64,000 nt of DNA, taken from positions 3,665,501 to 3,729,500 of the forward strand of contig JAHRBS010000010.1 in NCBI GenBank assembly GCA_024305745.1. Reading direction: 5' to 3'. This DNA comes from Polyporus tsugae. Lineage: Eukaryota > Basidiomycota > Agaricomycetes > Polyporales > Polyporaceae. Shown here one piece after another: positions 45,242 to 55,233 of the stretch (its first letter is position 1; every line of letters begins with the position of its first letter). Below the pieces are notes generated by a model, which saw only the letters and a list, made by a program, of their open reading frames with translations, was not told the origin of the DNA and ran no database searches. The position numbers and the translations under genes are program-made.

Positions 45242-47514
45242 ACGTGTGAAGTGTAGTCATCATAGTACAGTATAGCGTACTTGTGTTTGTGGTACGAAGG
45301 GACAGGGAATTCTTTGAGGTCCGTGTGGACTAGCTCAAAAGGTTTCGATGCTCGTCTAAGATCGAGCGGATGGGATTGCGATGGCATTTTGCCTTCAGCA
45401 CATCCTCGGCAAATCGAGTCCTCTTTGGGAATCTCAACATGCGGGCACTTGTCAGTGTGTTTCCGAGCATGTCTCAGCACATCGCGCGAAGGGTGTCCTA
45501 AGTGACGGTGTAGAGTATCATAGTCGACAGCTTCAAAGGCTGTGATCATGTTTCGCGCCAGTAAAGGCTGCGTGAAGATGACATAAATAGTGTCACCAAC
45601 GTTTCGTGGTTGAAACGTGACTACAAGCTCATTTGCTTGGTAGAAGGAGATACTAGCGGTCGATGCACGCGCTTTCATTCCTTCACGGAGTAATGCTCCC
45701 ATTGAAACAAGTTTGTTGGTAAGATTTGGGACCAAGGCGACATTCATCAGCCTTATGGTCTTTCCAGACTCTAAAGTTAGGAAGACAGTCCCTTCACCAG
45801 TCATGAACGTGACCCCATCTGCTGTGTATAGCGGTCGATGGACTTTGTAGTACCGGAAATCGGCGAAGTCACTCATGTTGAACGTAAAGTGCATTGACGC
45901 TCCTGAGTCGAGCATCCACATGTTCGAGTCTTGCCGTTCAATCTGCTTATTCTTTCCCTTACAGTGCGCACACTTAGCATGTGAAGAGTGGTGAGGACAT
46001 GTATTCTGCTCTATAGCTACAGATACGTGCGGGCTGTTTACACGACAAGAGGGACTTGCGACATTATCAGCTGCCATTAAGGGCGCGAAGTCAGCATACA
46101 ACTTGTTGTGGGGAGAAGAATAGACTGACCAGTACTGATCGAAGAAAGATTCAACTTCATCTTCAACCACGCCGAGCGACACGGCGTCCTCGTCGTCCGT
46201 CAGCTCGTTCATCGGGTCGTCCAGAGGGGCGAGTCGCTCCTCTAGGGTGCGCTCTGACATGCGCTCCCTGAGGGTGCGCTTGCGCTTGGGCGCGCGGTCC
46301 TCCTCGCTGTCCGAGTCCTCGAACTGCGAACTGCTGCTCTCCTCGGTGCCACTGGGCAAGTCGTCGCCACCACTCATTGTCGGAGATCGGGTTGATGAAG
46401 ATGCGAGTGGGGTGGCCGCGGGCGAGGCCGCGCGGTTCTGTTCCTCCGGGGCGCGAGGGGCCTGTTGGAGTCGGATGAGGTCCTCGAGGATGCGGATGCG
46501 CTCGAACGTCGGCTGGATGCCGAGTTCCTCGGCGAGGGATATGGCAGACGTGAGTGAGGGGTACTTGTTGTCCCCTGTCTTTGCGCGGACGGGCTTGCGC
46601 ATGAGAGCGCGCGGATCCTCCACTCCGCTGGGGCCCTGGGTGATCGTGGTTGGGACGTCAGTGATGTGGGCAAAAGGCGCCACGTCAACCATATGGGCAA
46701 AGTGCGCATGTTGGTGCGCACCTGGCTGTCCACCACGACCACGTCCAGAGCGGCGGCCGCGAGAGCGTCCACCTTGTTGCTGCTGCCCATCAGGGCGCTG
46801 CTGCTGCTGCTGCTGCTGCTGCCGCTGAGGGCGCTGCTGCTGCTGCTGACGGAAGTTGGGGTCCGGCCCCTTGCGCTTGACAGCGCTGATCTTGTTGGCG
46901 TTGTTACGTGACTGGTGACGTCCTTGGCGCTGTTCCCAGTGCATGATCACGGCCTGGCGGATGCCGGCGAGCATGATCTTCTTGATGGCAGGGCCAGCAG
47001 CGTCATCCTTGAGGCCAGAGATGTAGACCTGGATGACGGGATCCATAGACTGAGGGAGCTTGGAGACGAGCATCATCCCCTTGACGTGCTCTGAAACGTC
47101 GAACTTGTTGGTATCAAGGCACTGGAAGTGCGCCTCGAGCTTGTCGAGGGCTGGGATAGGATTGGAGTCGCTGGGGACGGTGAGACTGATCACGGCACGG
47201 AAGTCTTGATAGACGATGGGGATGCCTGGCTTCCCGTAGTTCGTCTTGAGGTGGTTCCAGATGTCCGCGGCAGTGGTCTTGCTAGCGATGGCACTGATGA
47301 TGCTTTGAGCGAGGCGAAGGCGGATGTTACCCATGGCCTTGCCGTTGAGTCCGTCCCATTCCGCTTGCTTGTCAGCGTCGGTGGCGGGGCGAGACTCGTT
47401 GATGACCTTCCACTGTCCTTGTGCCAGGAGGTAGGACTCCATGGTCACGGCCCACTCGAGGTAGTTGGGGCCCGTGAGGACGCTGGTAACGGCGGTGTAG
47501 AGCGCGTTCGACAT
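45187..47514 (-). CDS. Copia gag, protease and integrase N-terminus
   Basis: 775 codons from ATG. Gag resembles the UBN2/retrotransposon gag type (GPNYLEWAVTMESYLL, DIWNHLKTNYG). A Gln-rich tract coded by CAG repeats and an RGRG box follow. Protease has WMLDSGASMHFT. The integrase zinc finger is HRHLGHPSRDVLRHAR with CRGC, and the first catalytic Asp is in LVHTDLKEFP. After DDYTSHVWTVKLRTKD the frame runs out: the second Asp and the Glu of the DDE core are absent. Gag and protease could still be made. Confidence 0.88.
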   Translation of the reverse strand: MSNALYTAVTSVLTGPNYLEWAVTMESYLLAQGQWKVINESRPATDADKQAEWDGLNGKAMGNIRLRLAQSIISAIASKTTAADIWNHLKTNYGKPGIPIVYQDFRAVISLTVPSDSNPIPALDKLEAHFQCLDTNKFDVSEHVKGMMLVSKLPQSMDPVIQVYISGLKDDAAGPAIKKIMLAGIRQAVIMHWEQRQGRHQSRNNANKISAVKRKGPDPNFRQQQQQRPQRQQQQQQQQRPDGQQQQGGRSRGRRSGRGRGGQPGAHQHAHFAHMVDVAPFAHITDVPTTITQGPSGVEDPRALMRKPVRAKTGDNKYPSLTSAISLAEELGIQPTFERIRILEDLIRLQQAPRAPEEQNRAASPAATPLASSSTRSPTMSGGDDLPSGTEESSSSQFEDSDSEEDRAPKRKRTLRERMSERTLEERLAPLDDPMNELTDDEDAVSLGVVEDEVESFFDQYWSVYSSPHNKLYADFAPLMAADNVASPSCRVNSPHVSVAIEQNTCPHHSSHAKCAHCKGKNKQIERQDSNMWMLDSGASMHFTFNMSDFADFRYYKVHRPLYTADGVTFMTGEGTVFLTLESGKTIRLMNVALVPNLTNKLVSMGALLREGMKARASTASISFYQANELVVTFQPRNVGDTIYVIFTQPLLARNMITAFEAVDYDTLHRHLGHPSRDVLRHARKHTDKCPHVEIPKEDSICRGCAEGKMPSQSHPLDLRRASKPFELVHTDLKEFPVPSYHKHKYAILYYDDYTSHVWTVKLRTKDTALQSTRQ
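46798..46853. repeat. CTG/CAG repeat tract in copia gag
   Basis: Runs of CTG on the plus strand code for glutamine tracts on the minus strand (QQQQQRPQRQQQ). Confidence 0.85.
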
Positions 47515-47815
47515 CGTGCGAGAGGGGTTAAAGTCTGGAGGGAAGAAGACGTGTCAGTCAACATCCACAAAGACTTTTTAGGGCAGCGGTCATGGAAAAA
47601 CGCGCTGGCATAGGTTCCCCCTCTATTTGGTGGAGGGCAGGCAGCGACCTCGAAGGCGCGCCACATCCAGCTCCACTGCTGTGGATGGCAGGCAGCGGAT
47701 AATCGCGCCACATCCATCCAACAGGTCATCTGCCATAACGGCGACGAAGGGATTCCAGGCGAGCTGGGAGCCTCACAGGTCGCAGCCAGCAATGAGCGGC
47801 GCAGTACCTGGGCAT

Positions 47816-47832
47816 CACCAGGGCTCATAACC
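47816..47832 (-). other. Copia primer-binding site
   Basis: Directly inside the 5' LTR the minus strand reads GGTTATGAGCCC, complementary to the anticodon arm of initiator tRNA-Met (CTCATAAC loop). Priming by an internal tRNA-iMet fragment is known for copia elements. Confidence 0.65.
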
Positions 47833-48159
47833 TGTTGAACCCGGGGGCAAAGCCCACACCGGGCAGCAACTCTAGCGGAAGCTCCGCATACTCACCTAGA
47901 GGGGTTGTTGAGGCTTGTTAAGTGATGATGGTGGTAGGGTGTAAAGAACTGTCTGTATTGGGGGCTCTGGGGAGCTGTATATATACTACTAGATTATATA
48001 AGAACTGTACAGTAGCATACACGGTGCACAGTCGACCTGTGCGCGATTATCATAGACAAGGCTATGAGTAATCTGGCATGTGTGACAACTGGCGCTATGG
48101 CGGTGTCACAGCCTAGCGGCTATGTTGGCTGCCAGCGCTTGGCAGTGCCGCGCTCAACA
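47833..48159 (-). repeat. 5' LTR of the copia element
   Basis: 327 bp, TGTTGA...TCAACA. It differs from the 3' LTR at two positions by eye (CCTAGAGG for CCTGGAGG; GACAAGG for GACGAGG). Confidence 0.92.
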
Positions 48160-49445
48160 ATCTCCTCCTTGAGAATCTTGTTCATCATGGCTTGGAAGGT
48201 GCTCGGGGCATTGCAAAGACCAAATGTCATTACTATTGGCTCGTACAGACCGCGGTAAGTGATAAATGCTGCTTTTTCCTCATCCCCTTCCTGTATACGA
48301 ATATTGTTGTACCCCCACCTCAGGTCCAACGAGGTGAAGATTGATGACTGAGACAAACGGTCAATGAAGTCCGGGATCCGTGGTATGGGGAACTTGTCCT
48401 TCTTGGTGACAGTGTTGAGGGCACAGTAGTCCTGTACTAGTCGCAGGCTGCCATCCTTTTTCTTAACAAAGAATACAGGGGCGGCAGCTGGGCTCTTTGA
48501 CCGTTGGATATATCCCTTAGCTTCCTGCTCATCAGTCCATCCATCCAGGGAGTTCCATTCCTGAGGGTTGAGTGGGTAAAGCTTGGCCGGCTTTGGCAAT
48601 GTTGCTCCTTCCACAAACTCGATGGGGTGATCATAGGGCTTGCGAATAGGCATTCGCTCTGAAGCTGTCTTGGAAAAGACATCACTGTACTGATGATAGT
48701 GGGCGGGTACATAGTTAGACCAGTAGTCCTTGTCCTGGGTTCCTGGCACTGGTGTTCCTTCCTTCTTCTCCTTGATCTGTGTTCGCAGTGCACAGGCATC
48801 AGGGTCATCAGAAAACTGCATCCAATGTACAAACTGTTCGGTACTGTCCCAGGGCTTGCGGTCTAGCTGACCGTAGGTGTCTCATGCAAACTCCTCTAGT
48901 TGGGGCTCTTCTACCATCCGGATTTCTTTGTCCTGTACTGAGACTGGCTTGGGTAGGCAGGTGTGCGGGCAGCATGTAAACTTTACTTGACCAGCCTTCC
49001 AATCGACTTCTGGGTTGTGTTCCCAGAGGAAAGTCATGCCAACAATGATATCCTGGTTTCCTATATCTGTGACCAGGAAAGACTGCCAACTAGCGTGGTT
49101 GTCAATTATGACAAGACACCAGACGTAGTGCGTGATCAGACCCTTCTTGTTTTCCATTACATTGGCATTAAACACTCATATCTCTCGTGAGAGGTGTCGT
49201 AATTCCAGGCCATATTCCTGAACAAACCGGTAGTGTGCAAAACTCAAATAGGCTCCACAATCTAGGAGGCCTTCTGACTGGATTTCACGTATACCTTGCC
49301 TGAGGGTGAGCTTTAAATTGAGTGACTGTTGCTGTCTGCATGACGAAGCAAGATATACATAGTTCAATTTAGATACAAACGACTCCTCTAGGTGGTTAAC
49401 GCTACTAGTACATATGGATTGGATATTACGGCCAGTCCCCGTCAC
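48160..49445 (-). pseudogene. Gypsy A protease and reverse transcriptase N-terminal half
   Basis: The protease active site reads GLLDCGAYLS where D-S/T-G-A is usual. GNQDIIVGMTFLWEHNPEVDW is the typical flap/linker region. RT starts with APVFFVKKKDGSLRLVQDY, then SIFTSLDLRWGYNNIR and GLCNAPSTFQAMMNKIL, and stops where the copia element entered. In-frame stops lie after SREI and EEFA. An extra tail after KEEI is copia LTR sequence. Confidence 0.85.
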
Positions 49446-51022
49446 ATCCGCTGGAGAAAATCCTGCTCATTGGTCTCGACGATCCGTGTGGCAGTCTCCT
49501 GGTGCTCCTGTTTGCTCTTGAGTTCAAACTCCTTGAGCGCATTGACAACAAACTCCATTCGATCTTGGTCTTTGGTCTTGGCTTCTTCCTCGACGGCCTG
49601 TATCTTGGTCAGTGCAACACCTTTGCCTTTGAAGTCAGGGGGCTCATAGTACCCTTTGTATACTGGGTTGCAACACTTAGTACCAGACTTATATGGGTGT
49701 TTACCGCACCGGAAGCACATCTTCCTGGCTAGCCAGTCCTCTTGTTCCTTGCAGAGCTTCTCTGGCTTGCGCATTGCATCGATGTCCATAGCATCAGGGT
49801 CTCTGGTGGGTCTTGATGAGGAGGTGGCCTTGTGGTACTTGTTTCCCTGGTAGTTCATCTTGATCTCGAGCACCCAGTCAAGGAAGTTCTCCCACTTTGT
49901 CGGGATAGTAAACAGTGACATAGAGCAGTGGGTAATCATGGTGGTACAGAGATCACCCTTACACTGACTGTCAATGCAGTGAATGAGTTCTACATTGGAA
50001 TAGCCAGACTTGATCACAAAACGGCGGAAGTTCTCTGCAAACGAGGCAACAGATAAGTGGGACTTGGCGCAGAGTTCTTCCAAGGACTGTTGGGCAGACT
50101 TCTCAGGTGCCAGCTCTTGGTATCCGCTCTTGAGTTGGTTGACAAAACTGGTCCATGTGCCAAGAGGGGTGTTGTCCATGGCCTTTTGGGCATAGTCATC
50201 CATGTATGACTGCGCTCCTCCTTCTAAGAACAGTAGTGCGGTGGTGATCCTGTCTTCGTCTGCCATGATGTTCTGGTACTGGAACCAAATGCTGAGTTTC
50301 TGGAACCACTGCTCCACTGTAAGATCCAGGGTCTTGCCTTTAAACTTGGGAGGATCCGCGATTCTAGGCTGGTGGGTGTTGTGCAATGGGGCTGTGCAGG
50401 TAGGTGCTGTGGTCAGGTGAGAAATGAGTGAAGCAACTTGCATTTTCAGTTCCTTGATCGCCTCAGCGAGCATCATAGTGTTGGTGTTGAGGATGTCTAT
50501 CTCTGTTTTGAGGACTTCTCTTTCAGCCTTGAGTGTGTTGTTCTCTGTCTCCAAGTTGTAACAGCGGGTTTCCAGGTCATCCAGGTTCCTACGAAGTGTT
50601 ACATGGGTGACAAACTTTTCTTGTTGGGTTCGGAGATCATAGATGTCGACAACAGTTGAGTTTTGGTGTTTGTACATTTTGTTTCCTAGCTGGTTGTAGA
50701 CTTCCACAATATCCTTCCTGACCATGTCGTTGGTTACTGCCAGCAACCAATTGATATATGAGGCGTGGATTTCGAAGTGTGTACCAGATACTTGGATTGC
50801 CTCTTTGAGTGTATTGTACTCTACACCTTGAAAGGACCAGGTCATGGGTTCCCACATTGGTTCAAGGGTCAGTGTTGGTGACAGCAGGCATGTGGGGTGT
50901 TGAAATGCTGGCTGGGGGGTTGTTTCTGTTTTGGGTGAGTTTCCTCCACTGGGTGGGGTGCATGGTTCATTGGGCCCAAAGGCATCTGTTGGGAGGACTG
51001 CAAAGCGAGATCCAGAAGCCAT
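49442..51022 (-). CDS. Gypsy A gag
   Basis: An open frame. The ATG at 51022 (MASGSRFAVLP) is preferred over the frame start at 51076. A coiled-coil region around residues 140-200 (LETRCYNLETENNTLKAE) precedes a retrotransposon gag core (TVEQWFQKLSIWFQYQNI, FLEGGAQSYMDDYA). A C-terminal Cys/His patch (CFRCGKHPYKSGTKC) does not have CCHC spacing. It is the only long intact frame of element A besides the chromodomain. Confidence 0.8.
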   Translation of the reverse strand: MASGSRFAVLPTDAFGPNEPCTPPSGGNSPKTETTPQPAFQHPTCLLSPTLTLEPMWEPMTWSFQGVEYNTLKEAIQVSGTHFEIHASYINWLLAVTNDMVRKDIVEVYNQLGNKMYKHQNSTVVDIYDLRTQQEKFVTHVTLRRNLDDLETRCYNLETENNTLKAEREVLKTEIDILNTNTMMLAEAIKELKMQVASLISHLTTAPTCTAPLHNTHQPRIADPPKFKGKTLDLTVEQWFQKLSIWFQYQNIMADEDRITTALLFLEGGAQSYMDDYAQKAMDNTPLGTWTSFVNQLKSGYQELAPEKSAQQSLEELCAKSHLSVASFAENFRRFVIKSGYSNVELIHCIDSQCKGDLCTTMITHCSMSLFTIPTKWENFLDWVLEIKMNYQGNKYHKATSSSRPTRDPDAMDIDAMRKPEKLCKEQEDWLARKMCFRCGKHPYKSGTKCCNPVYKGYYEPPDFKGKGVALTKIQAVEEEAKTKDQDRMEFVVNALKEFELKSKQEHQETATRIVETNEQDFLQRM

Positions 51023-51280
51023 GATATATTCCAAACTCCGAGGGTGTTCTATGCCAAAAGGAAAACTACAAAACAATCCAGTCTAGGTACCTAAACTTAT
51101 CTAACTCAACAATTGCATTCGCTACTCTGGGGAAGTGTTGTCCTAATCCTGAAAACTTTATCTTCCCAAACTCTTTTCAGAACCAGTTGATACTCTGCTG
51201 CTGGTTGCAGGTCCAGCTGTGTCCACTATGGTTGATGTTGTTGCTGATCCACTCGAGTTGATTGCCAATGCGCTGGATGG

Positions 51281-51739
51281 CTAGGCAGTGGTCATAGAGG
51301 AGGTCATCGAGGCATGGACCTTGGGCTCGATGATAGCAAGGTTGTCATTGACGTTGATGCGGATGAAGGCTGGGAGTGGTGCAGCAGAGATGCAACAAGC
51401 GAGGGGGATAGGTGGTAGGATGGCAGTGGGTAGTGTAGGTGTAGGGGCCTGAACGTGGGGTTCATTGGGCAGGGGTCGAGTGTAGGGAACAGATTGAGGC
51501 AGAGCCTTGCAACAAGGGACTAGAGGTGCATGCTCCCAAAGGTGGTAGTGAAGGCGATCCTCAGCAGAGTCCACAAGTACGCAGGATATCTGATCCTGGA
51601 CTGAAAGGTGACCATGCCTCTTAAAGTGGCGACGGGTAAGCTCCTGGAGGTCTTGCTCCTTGGAGGGAATGGGGAGTAATGATAAACATGTATAAAACTC
51701 CTGGGGGGAAGAGAGACAGCTGGCTAGTGTCTTGGGCAC
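51281..51739 (-). CDS. Small ORF upstream of gypsy A gag, function unknown
   Basis: 152 codons; I do not recognise the protein. It has a charged N-terminal half (ELTRRHFKRHGHLSVQDQ) and a Pro/Ala-rich C-terminal half. It lies between an LTR-like promoter segment and gag, so it may be a leader ORF of the element. Confidence 0.4.
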   Translation of the reverse strand: MPKTLASCLSSPQEFYTCLSLLPIPSKEQDLQELTRRHFKRHGHLSVQDQISCVLVDSAEDRLHYHLWEHAPLVPCCKALPQSVPYTRPLPNEPHVQAPTPTLPTAILPPIPLACCISAAPLPAFIRINVNDNLAIIEPKVHASMTSSMTTA

Positions 51740-51778
51740 TGAGCCAGAGGCCTAGGTGTGAGATTCTGTCTAATGTCT

Positions 51779-52000
51779 GTTACGTCTCAACTATCAAACT
51801 CCTTAGTTTGATAAGTTCAGACGTTTAGACCAAGAACTAGTTGTTGATTAGAGGTTGAATACTAGAGCGAGGAGCTCTAGGAGACGTAGGATGTATAGGA
51901 AGATTGCCACTGGGGCGATCTTATAGAATACACAAGAGACTGAAAACTGGGGGTCACTCCTGAGGTGTCGCCCCTTATATACACGAGTGGATGCTGCGGT
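51779..52000 (-). repeat. LTR-like promoter segment
   Basis: On the minus strand a GTATATAAGGGGC box is followed by CAGTCTCTTGTGTATTC and the segment ends TTGAGACGTAACA, like an LTR U3-R-U5. It differs from the gypsy A 3' LTR although short pieces are alike, so it may belong to a related element or be an old 5' LTR. Confidence 0.4.
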
Positions 52001-52019
52001 CTCTAGGCTACCGGCTGCG

Positions 52020-52095
52020 GACTGTCTCTGGGTTATGGACTGCAGACTGCGGGCTGTGGACTGTGGGCTGCGGGCTGTGGACTGTGGACTGCGGG
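52020..52095. repeat. Imperfect tandem repeat (GGACTGT/GGGCTGC units)
   Basis: About eight degenerate 10-11-bp units of the kind 'gcgggctgtggact' follow one another between the LTR-like segment and the stop of the next ORF. Confidence 0.7.
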
Positions 52096-52109
52096 AGGAG
52101 AGTGGGGAG

Positions 52110-54353
52110 TCAGTAGAGCTCGGTTTGTCCGCCGTAGAGCGGGATGGACGGGATAGCTTCCAGGATGCCTACTCCAGTGAATGCATTAGGGTAGCCTGGC
52201 GAACCAGGAGCAGTGAGGTAGTAGGAGATGTTGGGCCTAGCTGGGTATGCAATCGTAACATTACCCTCCTCTTCCCCTCCAAGGTTGTCTCGACCGAATG
52301 TTGCATTGAGATCTGCCTGCCATTCCTGTTTGTTGTGGGATTCCTGGACAAGAATGTCGAATTCTCTGTCCGTGGGGTAGTTGTCGGCGATGTAGTTGAG
52401 TTTGTTGATCCGGACGCTCATAGTTGAGGGTAGGAATCCATACGTGATATCGATAATGTCAAATCCGCTGACGCAGAGAGCAAAGAACTGGTGGTCGGAG
52501 TTGCAGATGTACCATACCCCATCGAGGTGGCAAGCTGCAAGTCCCAAAGGGAGGGGTGCCGTTGGGTTGAGTTCTAGTGCGCAACCATCAAGATCTGCTG
52601 CCGTGCAGTGGAGGTGTTCGTTGCAGTCTGATACAGCGATCTTGTCTTGTGTGGAGATGACCCACTTCCTTTGGCTAGGTGCCAGACAGTCTTTGGCGAG
52701 GCTTCGCATCATGGTCACTGTGGGTTCCATCCTGTGGAGTGTCCTCCAGTTGCAAACTTCTGTGGCAGAGGTTGGGTACATCTGGAGGAATGGTTCGTTG
52801 TAGTAGTTGAGGGCTAGGTCATTCTTGGCGATGAGTGAGCACTTCATGTCGAGTAGTCGCACAAGTCCTCCATCTAGGTAGACCCAGAACTGTGCAAGCT
52901 GTGCTTTCGTCAATGTTGGGATAATGGATAGGAGGAGCGAGTCAATGTGGTCATGGGACCAGTCCGCCGGGAACTGGTCTTTGTGGACAACAATGGTGGA
53001 GTCCATGAGTTGGGCGACATATCGCCAAGGTCAGGGGCCTGTGCCCGTGGTCTGGCCAAGGTGTCCCGGGAGAGACTTGGTGCCATCAATCTGTGGTGCG
53101 GGGAAGAACAGAAAGAGCGGTTTGTCAGGTGTAGAGTCGTCTAGGGAGAGTACGCTCAGCGACTCGGAGATTGGAGGTGTCTGCCTGGGTGAGTTGGTGT
53201 CTCCGACCCAATAAGTGATATAGTTGTTCCATCTGGCCTGAAGGGATCCCGAGTTTCTGTCAGAGATGTAACTGATATTGGAGACTGACAATGGTACAGG
53301 ACTGACTGATGGTCTCAGCGACCTGATCGTTCTGCCTTCGAAGATAGTGAGTAAGGGTGATGGAGGTGGCTGGTTAGGAAAGGGAAATGGAGTTGGCGGA
53401 CAGTTGAAGATGTGCTGTTGACCAATGGGCGGGATGTTCTCCTTGTTTGAGTCGTCAACCGGTGGTTCGAGGCCGTCGGCCACAACATTAGTGGTTTCTT
53501 TGTTGTTGGCAGTTGGGGAGTCCTTGGGGTTGACTGGCGGGACCATGAGATCCTTTGGGTCCACTGCCAGCTGTCCAGCAGGTAGTGTCTGTATCTCGAG
53601 TATCAGTGACATGATGTCCTTGATCTGATCATGAGGGATTACCCAAGGGTTGGTGTTTGGCGGGTGGAGTATGGCGGCTTGGTTTGCAAAGTTGAACTTG
53701 ATATCCCACTTGGTATCGTCCTGCTTGGTAAAGAACTGGACTTCGGAGATCTTTGCAGTCAAAGAGGGTCCCTCGTGTCGTTTGACGGCATCGTCGTTGA
53801 TCCTTAGTGGCTGGGAGAAGTACTGTACACCATCCTCGTCAATGTGTTGTTGCAATGTGAGAAGTAGGTCTCGGAGCACGGAGATCATACGAGTCGTGGA
53901 CAGAGACTCCATGAGCCAAGTGGCTGCCTGGATACATTCGTTCCAGGCTGCTTGCGCTATGGCTAATGCTTTCTCTTTCTCGACCTTTGGGGCTCCAGAT
54001 CGAGAGGTGTAGTTATAGAGGTTGGTGTGGTAGACTGCCAACTTGGCGAAGGTGCGATACAGGTCGATGAAGATGGTGGAGTAGAGGATATCATAGGTGC
54101 GGGCATGAACCTGGTCGTGCAGATCTGGGTGCATCGAGACCCAGCCGATCTGGTTGGTGATGGTTGCGTTCTCGTCTTGTTCCTGTGAAACCCGTTCATG
54201 AGGGAGGTGGTTGTAGTTGATCACGGGGTGGTTGGTGATAAACTTGGGAGGCGTCGGGAGGATGGGACAGTGAGTGTTGTGTCCGGTGAGGTGTCAGCCG
54301 CTTCGTCAGATGGGTCCCTGGGGGCGTTCTCTGGTGTTGCGAGTGCGAGGCAT
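52110..54353 (-). pseudogene. Large unrecognised ORF (~747 codons) with TGA interruptions
   Basis: One frame runs from an ATG at 54353 (MPRTRNTRERPQGP) to a stop at 52110. It is broken by two early TGAs (codons 16 and 20) and one TGA at 53031-53033. Between them the frame is long and protein-like: DLYRTFAKLAVYHTNLYNY, a Pro/Ser-rich middle (PPTPFPFPNQPPPSPLL), then WVYLDGGLVRLLDMKC and VWYICNSDHQFFALCVSG. I do not recognise a family and see no RT, transposase or protease motif. A TATA box lies 83-90 bp upstream of the ATG. It could be a non-autonomous element's gene or a lineage-specific repeat gene. Confidence 0.5.
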
Positions 54354-54435
54354 GATCAAGTGTGCAGATGTAGTAGGCTGGTAAGGCAGATGAGAGAATG
54401 GGGGGTTGAGCGTTGACTGGCCTTGACCCTTCTAT

Positions 54436-54443
54436 TTATATAC
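54436..54443 (-). promoter_or_regulatory. TATA box upstream of the large unrecognised ORF
   Basis: TATATAAA on the minus strand lies about 83 bp before the ATG at 54353. Confidence 0.5.
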
Positions 54444-54680
54444 TACCCCCTCTGACTGTGGGCAGTGGTTTACTGCGTGCTTCGCAGGGCTGTTCCACTG
54501 CATACTGTGAGAAGGCTATGTTCTGTGGTTCTTTCTGCACATTTGCGGTTGCTACATGGCTGTGCATATATGTATACTATAGTTACCACTACATAGGGGA
54601 CTTCCCATTGGGGAGAACCAGGTCCAAATGAAGTTGATTTTCACCAGGATCTGGGTAGTGTCGGCTTAATCGTGGATGCG

Positions 54681-55233
54681 TCAGAATGGTGGGTAGCAGA
54701 TGAATATGTATCTATATAGGATAAAAGTGCTGGTTCTCTCAAATTGTTTGTACACCTCCGGGTAGTGGTCTTCAAGTTGGTCATGGACTCCATCACATAC
54801 CCATTTGGGGTACCTGGTGCGATCCGTGAGGTCCTCGAGGATGAGTTCGTTTTCAAATTCATCTTTGGTGAATTGTATGGTGTAGCTGTCGGTTCTGTCT
54901 GTGACTTGGATTGTGACATATCTGGGTTGGTATGCTGCAATGCAGTGCATGTTGTGTGGAGTTGTTTAGTGGTGGTGTGGAGACCAGGTAAATCTGTGGC
55001 AGATGGTGAAATCGGGGGTGACTTCATCAAGCTCTGGGTATGTGCGGAATGAGACAAAGACATTGTCTTCTTGCAGAAGGTCGTGGGCATCGGGGGAGTA
55101 TTGTTGCAGGAGGCCATGTACAACGTCTCCGACGATGCGAGGTAAGTGCGTGATGCATTTGAGGGTTTCGGCGTTGGCACGCTCGTTGTATCCATTGTCG
55201 TACTTCTTGGAGTTTGATAGTGAGAAGATTTAT
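54681..55233 (-). pseudogene. Unrecognised ORF fragment, 5'-truncated
   Basis: The coherent frame reads YDNGYNERANAETLKC, then DVVHGLLQQYSPDAHDLL and VFVSFRTYPELDEVTPDF, a stop or small intron near 54965-55000, then VTIQVTDRTDSYTIQFTKDE and YPKWVCDGVHDQLEDHYPEV. It has no ATG at its 5' end, where the AT-rich tract begins at about 55235. Family unknown. Composition is that of a folded protein. Confidence 0.4.

Larger units (their letters stand above)
42751..48159 (-). mobile_element. Ty1/copia retrotransposon, integrase-deleted, inserted in gypsy A
   Basis: A complete LTR-to-LTR insertion of 5409 bp on the minus strand with identical-length 327-bp LTRs and a 5-bp duplication. Order is LTR, primer-binding site, gag-protease-start of integrase (45187-47514), a deletion that removes most of the integrase core, linker and RT start (44450-45241), RT-RNase H (43088-44395), polypurine tract, LTR. 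I count only two differences between the LTRs (near 42817 and 43057 on the left copy), so it inserted recently. It cannot move by itself because the integrase core is missing and an in-frame TAG and an RT Asp-to-Asn change are present. Confidence 0.92.
39832..51100 (-). mobile_element. Ty3/gypsy chromodomain retrotransposon A, split by a copia insertion
   Basis: Reading on the minus strand: gag (49442-51022), protease and first half of reverse transcriptase (48160-49445), then a 5.4-kb copia element, then the rest of reverse transcriptase and RNase H (41881-42745), integrase (40905-41844), chromodomain (40261-40818), a polypurine tract and a 3' LTR (39832-40249). The order PR-RT-RH-INT-chromodomain is that of a chromovirus. 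Several stops and frameshifts make it inactive. A matching 5' LTR is not evident; a different LTR-like segment is at about 51782-52000. Confidence 0.88.

Noticed and set aside
51779..52000. Pairing this segment with 39832-40249 as the two LTRs of gypsy A
   Set aside because: The sequences share only short stretches around the TATA box; ends and bodies differ.
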